From Brachynemurus nebulosus (Eukaryota > Arthropoda > Insecta > Neuroptera > Myrmeleontidae), in assembly GCA_035578155.1 (NCBI GenBank), contig JAPWDM010000001.1, forward strand, positions 167,001,498-167,065,497: a stretch of 64,000 nucleotides of DNA. The letters run 5' to 3'. Position 1 is the first letter of the stretch; every line of letters starts with the position of its first letter. Positions 36,291 to 48,100 of the stretch are shown piece after piece. A program made the position numbers and the translations under genes. The notes beneath the pieces are model-generated. The model was given only the letters and a program-made list of their open reading frames with translations, made no database searches and was not told where the DNA came from.

Positions 36291-37570
36291 TCATAAAAAA
36301 TGTTTTTATACCGTTGCTCTAAATTGCTTACTTTTCGAGAAAAACTAGGAAATATGTCGTTCTCCATTTCACTCGCACTCGCCATCTTTTTTTTTCTGTC
36401 TCATTTTTTACGAGCTAAATTCGAAAAAATCCGCTTTTTAAGTAGCATGTCATGATTTTTTTAATCCAATTTAACGATTCGGCTATATTCTTTTTCTTTG
36501 TCAGTTAAATGTTTTTATAATGTATCTCTATTCCATTTTTTTTTAGATAAAAGATCACGGCGCAGTTTTTTATGTGATATGATCAGAATTTAGATGATGT
36601 TTACACCTTCCTAAAATTAATAAGAGCTTGCTACAATCGCATAAAAATTACGTTAAATCATATTCAAACAATAATATTTTTACGTAATTTTCTATCCAAA
36701 TGACAATACTACGTTATAATTATATGTATAAACCCATCATTTTAGTGGTAAATAAATTTGCACATTCAGTTTTTTTTTCTTTTGACAACAAAACAAATAA
36801 TTTTAAATTTTGACAAGTTGTATCATACATTTTTGAAAATATTAAATATTTATTTTTTTAAGGAAAAAATGTATTAAAGATCTGAAATTTGTTTAACAAA
36901 AACCATACATCTGCTCGTTTTACCTTAAAAATCTCGGAAAATAGAATATTTTTCAATAATTAACTCAGAAAAAGCATATATGAGGTAATTTTCATGATAT
37001 TTTTTTGAAAATTTCAAAATAGTAGGGTTACAATGTTTTTTTTTTTAATTATTTTGTAGAATTTGGTAAACACACATCGTAAAAAGTACTCGCCTTGAAA
37101 AAATCAAACAAGTATTTAAAAAAAAAATACTATTTCTTAAAGAAAATATTAAAATTATGTACAAATGCCGTCCTGACCAACTGATATATTGGAACCGATT
37201 TTGAGCAGCTGGATTTACTACAGGCAAAAGCTCATAGTGAATACACACATTTTTTAACATCCTTTTGAATTTTGTAATTCAATCATTACAAATAAAATCT
37301 AAATAAAAAAAATCTATATGACCTGTTTTTTCTCAATTTTCTAGCATCAAATCTAGCGATAATTAACTAGCGAGTGATTGTATTGACCACACATTTTAAT
37401 GTAAAATATATTAATTTTAACCGGCTTCAAAATAACGTTTCGATTTTAACAATAAAAATATTTAAAAAAGTGTTTAAGTTCTGGCAAGATTGTCAAAAAG
37501 GGACTGAAATATTTTTAGATATTGATATATAGAAAAAATATTAATGTGTTAAGTACTTACTAGACTTATA
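36291..37570. other. AT-rich stretch, no gene seen
   Basis: Poly-T and poly-A rich. It may include the decayed 3' part of the (TA)n-centred family up to about 36360. Confidence 0.4.
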
Positions 37571-37574
37571 AACT

Positions 37575-37665
37575 TTCATTTTCGTATACGCTTTCGGTTT
37601 CGGATATTTAATTATTTCGGATATCGGTAGTTTTAGTTACGGTTACGAATATCCATAACATCCCT
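37575..37665 (-). repeat. Word-repeat island (GGATATTCG/CCGAAA type)
   Basis: Minus-strand head TAGGGATGTTATGGATATTC, followed by CGTAACCGTAAC, CCGATATCCGAAA and ATATCCGAAACCG words. Confidence 0.45.
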
Positions 37666-37854
37666 AATGTAAATGTTTGTCAATCCAACTTCATCGAGAG
37701 AAAGTTAATTAGGTATTTACGATTTTCGGAAGAACACGTATATAAATTTTATAAGTACGTATTATCATATAAACACATTTGGTTTGCAATTTTTTAATAA
37801 TTAGTTTCTACGCTACTGAAATTATCTATCCATTTGAAAATTGGGATCCAGTGA

Positions 37855-37990
37855 TGTACATTGACACTACAAAAGTGTGGGTGAAAAATTTCATTTTCAC
37901 TTTTACTGAAATTATGTCATAAATTCATATTTTCAGAATTTATTCATTTGACAGAAAAATTCTAAATTATTAAAAAAGCCAAATAATTAA
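37855..37990 (+). repeat. Word-repeat island (TTTCACTTTT type)
   Basis: The head CAGTGATGTACATTGACAC is followed by GTGAAAAATTTCATTTTCAC-like alternating words. Confidence 0.35.
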
Positions 37991-38174
37991 TAACAATTAA
38001 AAAAAAAAAAAAAAAACAGAAAACATTTATTTATATTTGCATTTTTATAAAAACATGTAGGTATTATATTTTATATGCACTTTAACTAAAATGTCAAATT
38101 TCACAAGTAGTTAATTCTCAATTTCACTCATAATGTGCTTAAAAATCAAAACTTAAAGTTTATAACATTCACAA

Positions 38175-38290
38175 TCCGTGTAGAGTGTCCATACGTCTTG
38201 GTTTTCCCGGATTTGTCATGGTTCTAGCTCCGTTGCTCCGGTGTCCCGACAGACTTTTTCAAGACGTCGGTCGATTTGTTTCGGTTTTTC
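38175..38290 (+). repeat. Word-repeat island (GTCCCG/CCGG type)
   Basis: The head TAGAGTGTCCATACGTCTTG is followed by GGTTTTCCCGG, GGTGTCCCGACAG and TCAAGACGTCGG. It resembles the GTCCCG element at 32857. Confidence 0.35.
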
Positions 38291-38994
38291 AAACTACTAA
38301 TTTTTTATTTTCATCATCTAATAAGTACACAATTTTTCATTTTAAATAATGAATAGTTCAGTATCATATTAAAAGATCAACAGTAGATTCATTTACAACC
38401 AAACCTAAAAATATTTAAAAAAAATTAATTACTAATTAAATTTTCCAAGTTTTTTCGATTTTACCTTAAACACGAACTTCCAAAAAAACATTTTCTTTTC
38501 TTAACTTTCCATCATATATGTATCTACATAAATAAATTGTAATATTATTTTGCTTGCTTTTATGATACTGAAGGTACTAAAGTTCCTGAACAATTAAGAA
38601 TTAAAATGACTGGAATTTTATTCGAACTTTTAAATAAAGTAGTTAACTAACGCGCTAGATAGATAGCGCCAGAATACAGAAATTGCCAACATTTAAATGT
38701 TCATGTTTCACATTAATACAAAATAAAATACATTAATACAAAATAAAATTGTCTAAGAAGCTCACTTTCATAAGAAATTTTATAAAAATTTAAAAAATAT
38801 ATATTTCCTAGAACAGGGGGCGATTTATTTTAAAAAAAAATTAATATTTTAAATAAAGAGCCATTAATAGGTAATCTATACATATAATACAAATGTAACG
38901 AGACCGTTTCTGTATAGGGAATATTTTTTAAAAATTGTGCAGATACTGTAAATAGTTATCGATGTAGATATCAAAACAGCGATTTTTTAAATTT

Positions 38995-39480
38995 TTGTCT
39001 GTCTGTCTGTCTGTCTGTCTGTTCGTCTGTTCACGCATCACACAAATACTACTGGATGGATTTTAATGAAATTTGGTGTGCCGACAACTTATTACCCGGA
39101 TCAACATCTAAGATACTTTCTACTTCGAGAAAATGTCTCATTCCCACGGGAAAATGGAAAAACCATGTTGAGCATGTGCATACAGTACGCAAAAACTATT
39201 GAACTGATTTTGATGCAATTTGGTGTGATGATAACTTATTACCTGAGTCAGCATCTCAGATACTTTTTATTTCGGGAAAGTGGCTCATTCCCACAGGAAA
39301 GTAAAAAAACTTTTTGAGCATGTGCACATATTACGCGAAAACTATTGAACGGATTTTTATGAAATCTGGTGTAGTGATAACTTATTACCTGCGTCAACAT
39401 TTAGGATACTTTTTATTACGGGAAAATATTTCCTTCCTTCAGGAAAATTCAAAAATTATTTTGCTTATGTGCATGTATAC
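38995..39480 (+). repeat. (TCTG)n followed by a three-unit tandem repeat
   Basis: A TCTG run at 38996-39023 leads into three diverged units of about 146 bp. Each contains GATTTTNATGAAATTTGGTG, ACAACTTATTACC and ATACTTTTTATTNCGGGAAA. A frame stays open across two units (39066-39317). Because it follows the repeat and has no recognisable domain, it is not called as a gene. Confidence 0.75.
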
Positions 39481-39719
39481 TTAAAACTATTGTTCTATGC
39501 GAATGCTTTATAATTACTATACTTATATACTTGTCATTTATTAAATTAAATTTACCATAATACAAAATTTCTGGAGACTAACTCTATTTTAAATTAATTT
39601 AGAAATTTCGAAAATTTAAGTGCCTATATATCCGAAAAATTCATTTTGGATGAAACTTGTTATATTTATAGGATAGATACTAGTTTGGGATGCAAATATA
39701 ATAAAACAATAAAACGTTG

Positions 39720-39990
39720 GAAGTCCAAAAATTTTGTATGAGTTCTCCAGTCAGACACGTCCAATTCCAAAAACCTCAAAAAAATGAGTTTTTTTGCAAA
39801 CAATTTGCCAAAATTTAAAAGTTTTTCCAATTTTTTTTACATTGTGGTAAAGAACCAAGAAAATCACAGAAAATACATTTTGAACCATTATTCTAGGTAA
39901 GCGGGTTTTCGAAAAAAAGTAACTTTTATGATTGGAAATTCGCTATGTTATGCAGATGCTGCGACAGGGGTATTTATCTTATCTTTTAGT
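39720..39990 (+). repeat. (TA)n-family fragment without the array
   Basis: GTCAGACACGTCCAATTCC, then AATGAGTTTTTTTGCAAAC, and GGAAATTCGCTATGTTATGC follow the order of the dispersed element at 35596-36290 and 3509-3700. Confidence 0.5.
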
Positions 39991-40602
39991 TTTAATCACT
40001 GAGAATTTTTACTAAAATTATTTACGATGTACTTACTATAATGGTCATAGTAAAACTAGATGAGTCGTTTAAATGTGCCAGGTTCAAGCTGCTCCACAAC
40101 ATGTGACTGGCAGCCACGTCCAGAAATTCCCGAACTATCAACCTTCATACATTTCTCAATACTTTAGAGTTAACAATGAAAATCAGAATCCGCTCTTCGG
40201 ATGGCTGTAACTCAAAAACTATTTGAGATATGCACTTGAAATTTTAGTATGTTATTTTTGAAGGTATAGACTATCGAAACATGCAAAAAAATTTCCAATT
40301 TTTTTTAAAAATGTCACACTGGTGGTCCTCCTTAAGTATTACGTAGTTGACTAGGTGGTTGAAAAAAGACTATTTTTATTGGAGACCCTATTGCTATTTC
40401 AACTGCCGGAAATGAGTTAAAGATACAAGATTTCTATACTTTTTAATTTCAAATGTTATCGAGTGCCTGTGAAACATTATTAGTGTATGGCAGATTTTTA
40501 TCCGTATTTAAACATACACCAATATTCATATGTTCACTCCATGTCCAGCTTTGGCTGATACTTGAACACTCGATATACTTTGGCAAATGGCCAATTCATT
40601 AT

Positions 40603-40800
40603 GTTAATTAAAATTGACATAGTGCTTGAAAAATTACCAAACTGGATCGGCTGGGACTCGAACCTGGATCTCTTGGTTACCAGCCAAGCGTCTTACCAAC
40701 TAGGTGGTAAGGCGCTTGGCTGGTAACCAAGAGATCCGGGTTCGAGTCCCAGCCGATCCAGTTTGGTAATTTTTCAAGCACTATGTCAATTTTAATTAAC
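40603..40800. mobile_element. Palindromic tRNA-like element
   Basis: Two inverted arms of 99 bp with only a few mismatches meet at about 40701. Each arm, read outward, has GGTGGTAAGGCGC (D-arm-like), an anticodon arm CTTGG-CTGGTAA-CCAAG with GGT at the anticodon position (Thr-type), a B box GGTTCGAGTCCC and CCGATCCA. The 5' acceptor half is missing because the arms join in the D-arm, so neither side can make a normal tRNA. Outer edges are GTTAATTAAAATTGACAT. Probably two fused tRNA-derived SINE heads. Confidence 0.75.
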
Positions 40801-40822
40801 AAGATTTCTATGTAAAATTAAA

Positions 40823-40918
40823 GAATTGCTTTTAAACATTTCTGGTAATTCTTAGTGAAGTGTGGATATTTATTTGGATTACATGATCGGCCAAGTAGTC
40901 GGAAAGCCACATTGCATA
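40823..40918 (+). repeat. Dispersed repeat related to 61140-61400
   Basis: GAATTGCTTTTAAACATTTC, then ACATGATCGGCCAAGTAGTC, follow the order of the two-copy repeat at 61140-61400. Confidence 0.5.
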
Positions 40919-41833
40919 TTAACCCTAGAATCATACGTATTCGTCAAAACGACGAACGAACTTCTCTACCTGCTCCAATACTACAACTTGTCGGTGCTTG
41001 CTTGTTGTGAAACTTCTGTTATCTAATTTATTTGTTATTATTACACATAAGACGTATAAATTTTGTTTATAGCTATTGTCGTTTTTTTATACTGAAATAG
41101 TGTGCGTCAAAAGGACGACGATGTATGATTAACCTATATTTTTTTTTAAAGATTTTGTACTTCACATATAAAAGTTTTCCTAATTTTTTTAAAATTTATT
41201 AAAGATATGGATGTTATAATTAATTTATTCAATGATTATGATAATGTGAAAGATGATTGCAGCTGTTTGACTTATAGAGACCACATAATACTGAAGTTTT
41301 AATATATTGAATCGAAAACTAAAGAATGCGTTTCAAGTGACTTAATAAAAGGTTAACAAATTATATTTTTATTATTTTTTGAGATCTTATTCGAAAAATT
41401 ACTAACAAATTTTAGAAAATTTACAAATGTGCCTAATGAGGAAATAACTACATATTTACGGGAATATTTATGACTGAGAAATTTCACATTCTGTAATAAG
41501 GCACACATGTCCACTGACTCATAATAGTTCATAAATTAATTATCTAAAGGCATATTTTATGATACAACTGATGTATTTATCTATTTTTAATTTTTATAGT
41601 GAAAATATGCTTTGATAAAAAGAGTAAAAAATTAATAAATATTTATATTAAGAAATTTTTCCAAATCCAATTTTTTTTTAAATATTTTGTTCACTTTTGT
41701 AGTATTGTTATGTAAAAAAATGTTTTTTGCAAATAAACCCTAAAACTCCCCGTAAAAAGTCCCTTCGTCGAAACGACGCCGATGTATGATTAACTTGACT
41801 CGTAGACCAACGTATGATTCTCTAAGGGTTAAA
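40919..41833 (+). mobile_element. piggyBac-type MITE, copy A
   Basis: TTAA at 40919-40922 and 41830-41833 flank CCCTAGAATCATACGT and the inverted end ACGTATGATTCTCTAAGGG. TTAA target sites and CCC...GGG ends are the piggyBac signature. Subterminal GTCAAAACGACG and ATGTATGATTAAC words occur near both ends and once internally (about 41105-41130). A 31-codon frame at 41207-41302 is conserved in copies B and C. No full transposase. Confidence 0.85.
41207..41302 (+). other. 31-codon ORF in piggyBac copy A
   Basis: Begins ATG GAT GTT ATA ATT (MDVIINLFNDYDNVKDD) and ends in ILKF-stop. Against copies B and C it has two amino-acid changes (Tyr to Cys, Asp to His) and no frameshift. It could be the remaining N-terminus of a parental transposase or a chance frame. 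Confidence 0.45.
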
Positions 41834-41949
41834 TATAAAACTGTAATTTAGAAAACTAATAATTGTCATACGAGGCGCCTAGAACCAAAGCGGTGTAAGT
41901 GTCAATTTAAAAAAAAAATGAGTTAATGCATGCAATAGAAAGAAGAAAT

Positions 41950-42023
41950 TTTTGATATCGGTCCGCACAAATTCATCCGAGATTTTACCGGGCCGTGAAT
42001 GAACAAAGGTTGAGAAACGCTGG
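41950..42023 (-). mobile_element. hAT (Charlie-like) terminus, solo
   Basis: The minus strand reads CAGCGTTTCTCAACCTTTGT then TTCATTCACGGCCC, close to the known CAGNGTTTCTCAACCTTT ends of hAT elements. No opposite end was found. Confidence 0.6.
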
Positions 42024-42575
42024 CTTAGTGAATCCAGTGAATAAAACCTCATTATAGTTTTCTGTTACTAACGTTTTCGAACATGACTACTACACCTCTA
42101 ATTAATTTCTTTACATAATCAAATGAAATCATTGCGGCGTATACTTTGCAGCTTTCATTATTACGTCACTAACAATAGGTGAGAAAATTTTGACGTATAT
42201 TCATACGTTTTTATTGTTTCAATGCTTACAAAAGCAAATATATACCGATATTAGGTACCTATTGTTCTATTCTAAACTCGAATATACTTTTATATTTTTC
42301 CGCTTGTAACGTAACAATTCTCCAAAACAGGTTTACATGTCTGAAAAATTAGCGTTATGAAAATTAGTTGAATTATTTATTTACGGCTTTTTCTGGCAAA
42401 ATATATTTAAGTGATATATTCAAAAGATTCTGGTTTAAGTTGTTTAAAGTTTCAGCTAATTTATTGTAAATGCCATAACTATGCATGTTTATTTTTAAAT
42501 AGTAACTACCACGAATTACATATTGCTAAAATACAATTCAGAAAAGTACCTAAAGAATGGACTTTATTATAGTAC

Positions 42576-44484
42576 AAGATCCCGCAGCTGATTTCTGCAG
42601 GTATCTGTTTTTTTAATGAAACTTACTTTAAACGAATCCTTAATGGCAATGTAATAGATTGCTCCTGGGTTGCCTATCAAAAATTAGCCGCAAGTACCTT
42701 TAATTGTCGTCATTAAGCGAATAATCGAAAAGACATTTTTTGACGTTTTAAAGTGTCAAATATTTTCAAAGATTTTTAAAATTTACAAATTTTTCTCATA
42801 GTAACAAGAAAAGTAAATAATTTTTTCCTAGTTACAAAAATAAGCCAAGAGCCATGTGATTTGATTTTTTAATTTTTTTTGTTTATCTATAAATATATCT
42901 ACAATATGTTTTATTATTTATAAGAAGCCAAAGAGGGGAAATCACAGATTTGTTAATTTTCTCGTTAATTGTGTGCTAAACCCAGCCTACAGACAAAATT
43001 TCAACTTTCTAAAACTTCGGAAAGTACTCTATAATTTTTATGATCATCAGTGAGTGAGTGACGAATTTAATAAAATTTACATATTAATAATATCGAAAGC
43101 AATAGAGCTATAAAATTGAAATTTGGTACATTTTATAAGACTGGTGACTACATTCTACCCTGACAATTTGAGATCTTAAGCCTGAAGTTATCAGGATCCA
43201 AAAATAGGCTGAATTGCTTCGAGAAAAGATACAGCAGTGCTCTGTTTGTTTTGTTTTGCCTCGTCTTGGTGGGGGAACGGGGGCACTGCCCCAAATTTTA
43301 GTAATTTTTTTTTTATTAAAAACTGATATTTTGATCATTTTAATAAGCAATATACACATATTGTAGATATACTTATAGATAAATAAAAAAAATTAAAAAA
43401 TCAAATCAAATGGCTCTTGGCTTATTTTTGTACTTGCAACTAGGAAAAAATTATTTACTTTTCTTGTTACTATGAGAAAAATTTGTAAATTTTAAAAATC
43501 TTTGGAAATATTTGACACTTTAAAACGTCAAAAAATGTCTTTTCGATTATTCGCTTAATGACGGCAATTAAAGGAACTTGCGACTAATTTTCGATAGGCA
43601 ACCCGGGAGCAATCTATTACATTGCCATTAAGGATTCATTTAAATTATGTTTCATTAAAAAAACACACGGAGAGAAAATTCCTATAAAAATTACTGTGCT
43701 CAGCACTACAATCGACGTGTAAAAGGCGAATATATTAAATTCTGTAAGGTAAAAATAAAAAGATTATAATTAATCATAAAAAATTTAAAGGATGGAATGT
43801 TCTTTTCGTAATATTATCTCCGTAAAATTTGTAAAACAGCACAGTAAAAAGTTCCATTACCGACAAAAAAATAATTTTTAATTGTGTTTATTAAAAAAAT
43901 TACCATGCTAACATGCTAATAATAGAAAGAAAAAAGACAGAAAGAAGGTTGGTTGTGTTGGGATCGCTGTAATGAAATGTACCTCAATCAGCGAGTTACA
44001 TGGGTTACATGCGAACCATAGGTGTGGACTGTAGAAGAAACTTTGTCAGACAGCTCGCACCAAGCACCTTGATGCAGCTAGTAGTCAGTTGCTTTTACAC
44101 TCTCTTAAGATGATGTCATCGTTTAATTCATCTTTTTGTTATTTACCTATCTTTAGTATATGTATTAGAATTATATTGTTGGCAATCATTTTTGTATACA
44201 TGTTTTTACAGGTACAGTGCAACCAATATAAGGTAGCGAGTCAGATGCGCAAATGAACGAGTACGACAACAAGAATTAAACTATAATATACATGCATAAG
44301 AGTGTGATAAAAGTTGTGTTAGCACCACATTAAATTTTACCATGCTGGCATATATTTTTTATTTTGGTCGTCGATCGCGCACGGATTATAGGCGAGCATG
44401 GTAATTTTTCTGAAATTTTCTCTACAAAAATTATAGGATTTTTCTCTCCGTGCAGATACCTGCAGAAATCAGCTGCGGGATCTT
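42576..44484. mobile_element. Foldback element interrupted by a nested insertion
   Basis: Left arm 42576-42910 begins AAGATCCCGCAGCTGATTTC. The right arm is its inverse from 43352 to 43665 and, after a 787-bp insertion, 44453-44484. Arms share TAGTAACAAGAAAAGTAAAT and GTCATTAAGCGAATAATCG. The central loop of about 440 bp contains a GC-rich patch (GGGGGAACGGGGGCACTGCC) and no credible gene. Confidence 0.85.
43666..44452. mobile_element. Nested TIR element, CACGGAGAG ends
   Basis: The left end CACGGAGAGAAAATTCCTAT and the right end, inverted, CACGGAGAGAAAAATCCTAT. It sits between AAAAAAACA and CAGATACC, while the uninterrupted opposite arm of the host foldback reads AAAAAAACAGATACC. The insertion is therefore exact, with a 2-bp CA duplication. 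CAC ends and a short duplication suggest a CACTA/EnSpm-like class, but this is tentative. The interior has no transposase. Confidence 0.8.
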
Positions 44485-44539
44485 AGGCTATTATTTTTGT
44501 TACTATGAAAACAAAAAACTTTAAATACAAAATAGCTAT

Positions 44540-44665
44540 TTATGCAACAAGTACATACTGAAGATCTTTATGAACGAGCCGTGTTTATGGCTGAGCGAGC
44601 TTGCGAGCGAGGCCAATAAAAAATGGCGAGTCCATAAAATCAAATTATGTACAAGTTGCATACAA
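44540..44665. repeat. Palindrome with GAGCGAGC core
   Basis: TATGCAACAAGTACATA and, inverted, TATGCAACTTGTACATAA flank GCTGAGCGAGCTTGCGAGCG. Similar outer GTTGCATA arms and GC-rich cores occur at 50286-50395 and 61528-61655. Confidence 0.55.
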
Positions 44666-44950
44666 AGCTTTATGTACGACTGTTAAAATGTCTAGTTATC
44701 GATAAAAATCGAATTTATAAATCTCACGTCTATACTGTAAATAAAAATGTGTTGTAAATATGTAAATATAGTTGGCATAGGCAAATTTATTGTGTTTAAA
44801 GTATGCTTTGGTTATTATCTGTCATCTAAAGCTAACAAAATATTGGAGCGTTTTAAAAGATTTTTTCAACAAAACTTATTAATATGTATTTAAAAAAGAA
44901 AGAGAGAAAGCTGCCTGGAATAAATATTAATAATAGTTCAGATTGTGTAA

Positions 44951-45859
44951 TTAACCCTAGAATCATACGTACACGTCAAAACGACGTACGAACTTCTCTA
45001 CCTGCTTCAATACTAGGACTTGTTGTTACTTGTTTGCTGTGAGATTCCTGTTATCTAATTTATTTGTTATTATAACACACCACATATATTTATTTTGTTT
45101 ATAGTCATTGTCGTTTTGTTTGTATTGAAATAGTGTGCGTCAAAAAGACGACAATGTATGATTAACCTATATTTTTTTCTAAAGATTTTGTACACTACAT
45201 ATAAAAGTTTTCCTATTTTTTTTAAAATTTATTAAAGATATGGATGTTATAATTAATTTATTCAATGATTATGATAATGTGAAAGATGATTACAGCTGTT
45301 TGACTTATAGAGACGACATAATACTGAAGTTTTAATATATTGAATCGAAAACTAAAGAATGCATTTCGAAAGACTTAATAAAAGATTAACAATTTATTTT
45401 GTGGAAACTATTTTAATATTTATTATTTTTTGAGATCTTCTTCGAAAAATTACTAACAAATTTTAGAAAATTTACAAATGTGCCTAATGGGGAAATAACT
45501 ACATATCTATAGGAATATTTATGACTGAGAAATTTCACATTCTGTAAAGTCACACATGTCCACTGACTCATAATAGTTCATAAATTAATTATTACAATTG
45601 ATGTATTTATCTATTTTTTAATTTTTATAATGAAAATATGCTTTGATAAAAAGATTAAAAAAATTAATAAATATTTGCATTAAGAACTTTTTCCAAATCC
45701 AATTTTTTTAAATATTTTGTTTGCTTTTGTAGTATTGTTATGTAAAAAAATGTTTTTTCCAAATAAACTCTAAAACTCTCCGTAAAAAGTCCATCCGTCA
45801 AAACGACGTCGATGTATGATTAACGTTTCTCGTAGACCAACGTATGATTCTAGGGTTAA
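44951..45859 (+). mobile_element. piggyBac-type MITE, copy B
   Basis: TTAA at 44951-44954 and 45856-45859, with ends CCCTAGAATCATACGTAC and, inverted, CCCTAGAATCATACGTTG. Highly similar to copy A along its whole length, with small indels. It keeps the 31-codon frame at 45240-45335. Confidence 0.88.
45240..45335 (+). other. 31-codon ORF in piggyBac copy B
   Basis: Starts MDVIINLFNDYDNVKDDYSC and ends DDIILKF-stop. The predicted peptide is identical to that of copy C. Confidence 0.45.
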
Positions 45860-46570
45860 TATTAATTATGCCAACATTTGTAAATATGCTATACAAATAA
45901 AGTTAGTCTGTTTTCTGTTTATTATAAAATTGAAGTTAAAATTTATCAAGTAGATTATTCTTTATGGCACTAGTGCTTTTTGCTTTTCATTATGCAACTA
46001 GTGCCAAAAAGTAATACTTTTTATATCTCTTAACAATGTAATAAAATAGGCTTTTATGATTAAATTTAATTTTAATTTTTTGCAATTATTTGGCAGTTTG
46101 AAACGTTAAATAACGTCTGTTAGTTTCTTTAATATTTTCTACTGGTTGATTTGACATTTCTTGTCTTAAAAGTTATTCTTGTTTTAAATTCAAGATAGGA
46201 CGCAGTTTTAGCACAAAATCAATTTAAAGATTGAATAAAAGTCTGTTACGAATACGAGCAAGTTTTGTGCTATATATCCCCTCCCCCCTCCCCATTAGCA
46301 ATGTGTTTTATTTTGCTGCATAACTTTAAGACATTTTCTTCTCAACGAGAATACCTGTTTTTTTTTTACACATATAAAAATCTAATAAATCATATTTATG
46401 CTAACTAAATCGTATGAATGTTTAAATGAACTGCTTTTATGGTTTCAAGTTTGATATGCATATGTATATAGGCCACACACGTGTGGTTTCAGCATTGGTA
46501 TGAAAACCACATGTCTGTCTAAGGTGTCTGCTACATACATAAATACAAAAGTAGGTATGGTTCATTTCAC
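45860..46570. other. Intergenic stretch, no gene seen
   Basis: A short inverted repeat GGCACTAG...CTAGTGCC near 45966-46008 and a C-rich run CCCCTCCCCCCTCCCC near 46279 are the only notable points. Confidence 0.4.
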
Positions 46571-47399
46571 TTAAAGAGTGACCGCAAGTTTTGCCTGTTT
46601 GGCAGCCCTTGAAATCTAACTTCAAATGTATGCTAAATGATAGTTTATGATGAGACTTTAATCTCCTGAAAATTTCAGATTGAGGCTGCATTCAGTTTTA
46701 GAGATATCGAGGATCAAAGTTGTCAATTTCGCATGGGTTCACAACTCATTACATTCAGAAGATAATACAGGTCAACATTTGATATACGGAGTATCTCTAG
46801 ATCTTACCAGGGTTTTTGGGGTCGCTGATTTCGAATTCGGGGTCGGTTGACCTCTGTCACGTCAGGTTTAAGGTCATTTGAAGGTCAAAGGGCGAATAAA
46901 TGCTTTAAAAAATCTGAAAAATTCAAGTAGAGGTTTTCTAGGTTGAGGCTCTATTCTATAAGCTCCCCTATCCCGCTAAGGAAATTACTGGGTAATAACC
47001 TCGGTAATAACCTCTTCCTGAATTTTTTCAGATTTCTTAAAGCAATTATTCGCCCTTTGACCTTCAAATGACCTTGAACCTGACGTGATAGAGGTCAACC
47101 AACCCCGGATTCGGAATCAGCGACGCCAAGAACCCTAGGGTACCCTAGTGAGATCTAGAGATACTCCGTATATCAAATGTTGACCTGTGTTATCTCCTGA
47201 ATGTAATGTATTGTGAACCCATGCGAAATTGACTACTTTGACCCTCGATATCTCGAGAACCGAATGCAGCCTCAATCTGAAATTTTCAGGAGATTAAAGT
47301 CTCGCATAATAAACTATCATTTAGCATATACATTTGAAGTTAGATTTCAAGGGCTGCCAAATAGGCGAAAAATGGCTTGTTTTTGCGGTCACTCTTTAA
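46571..47399. mobile_element. Large foldback, arms about 370-395 bp
   Basis: Left arm about 46571-46942 and right arm about 47003-47399 are diverged inverted copies. Shared landmarks are AAAGAGTGACCGCAA, GGCAGCCCTTGAAATCTAAC, TGATATACGGAGTATCTCTA and GGTCATTTGAAGGTCAAAGG. The loop is about 60 bp with TAATAACCTCGGTAATAACC. Frames on either arm are mirror images. AGGTCA hexamers are unusually frequent in both arms. Confidence 0.8.
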
Positions 47400-47429
47400 C
47401 CGTGCCTCATCACTTATGAATTTAAATAA

Positions 47430-47590
47430 TCTCCGTTTTCTTGGCTTTATCTTTTTCATTATTGCACTTACGTAAATTTTAAAATTGTAGTTTGTTTTGA
47501 GAAAAGAATAGAAGATTAATTTGTTTTGAATATAAGAATTATTTAATTTCTTAACTTTGACTCACGATCAATATTGTATTTGAAACAGGG
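47430..47590 (-). repeat. Inverted copy of the 15240 repeat
   Basis: AGAAAAGAATAGAAGATTAA, GAATATAAGAATTATTTAAT and TTGTATTTGAAACAGGG mirror 15415-15250. Confidence 0.5.
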
Positions 47591-47874
47591 TACATATACA
47601 TCTAACTTTTTTGAAGAGACGTCAGAGTTCATTTTCTAATAAATTGTAGATGGAAGAAAATTTTTAATGTGTTGTTAGGTCTAACAATAAATCGTAAGGT
47701 GGGTTAATTTATTTGATACTTTACAGAAAAACTTGCTCGTTTGAGGTCAAGTTGATCCCTGAATAATAAAATGGCGGATTAAAAGAAGATTGCTTGGAAT
47801 ATTTTTCGAGTTACTTATTATTTACGAGGTATTTTGGTATATCAGTTTCGGTTAGAAGCCTACGTCCAAGTGTT

Positions 47875-48100
47875 TTATTAACTTCCCAGTAGGAAGTTAT
47901 TGTAATAGATTCGATTTTCGAAAAACTGAATTTTGATATATCTTCACGTTTTGAAGCCCCTAAAGCAACTATCGCTTCTAAGATGATGTCTCCCTATGCG
48001 TGTGACATAAATAAAATTCGTAAAATTTTTTTCGTTTCACATATCTTGAGAACAAAAAATAGTATTGTCTCTGGACTGGTTTAATTCGACGCGTAATTAC
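47875..48100 (-). repeat. Inverted copy of the 28478 repeat
   Basis: AACTTCCCAGTAGGAAGTTA, TTTTGATATATCTTCACG, GATGATGTCTCCC and CACATATCTTGAGAACAAAA follow in mirrored order the repeat at 28478-28680. It lacks the GAAC run. Confidence 0.55.

Noticed and set aside
40702..40775. A functional tRNA-Thr gene
   Set aside because: The 5' acceptor strand and part of the D-arm are missing because the two arms join there; the palindrome explains the similarity.
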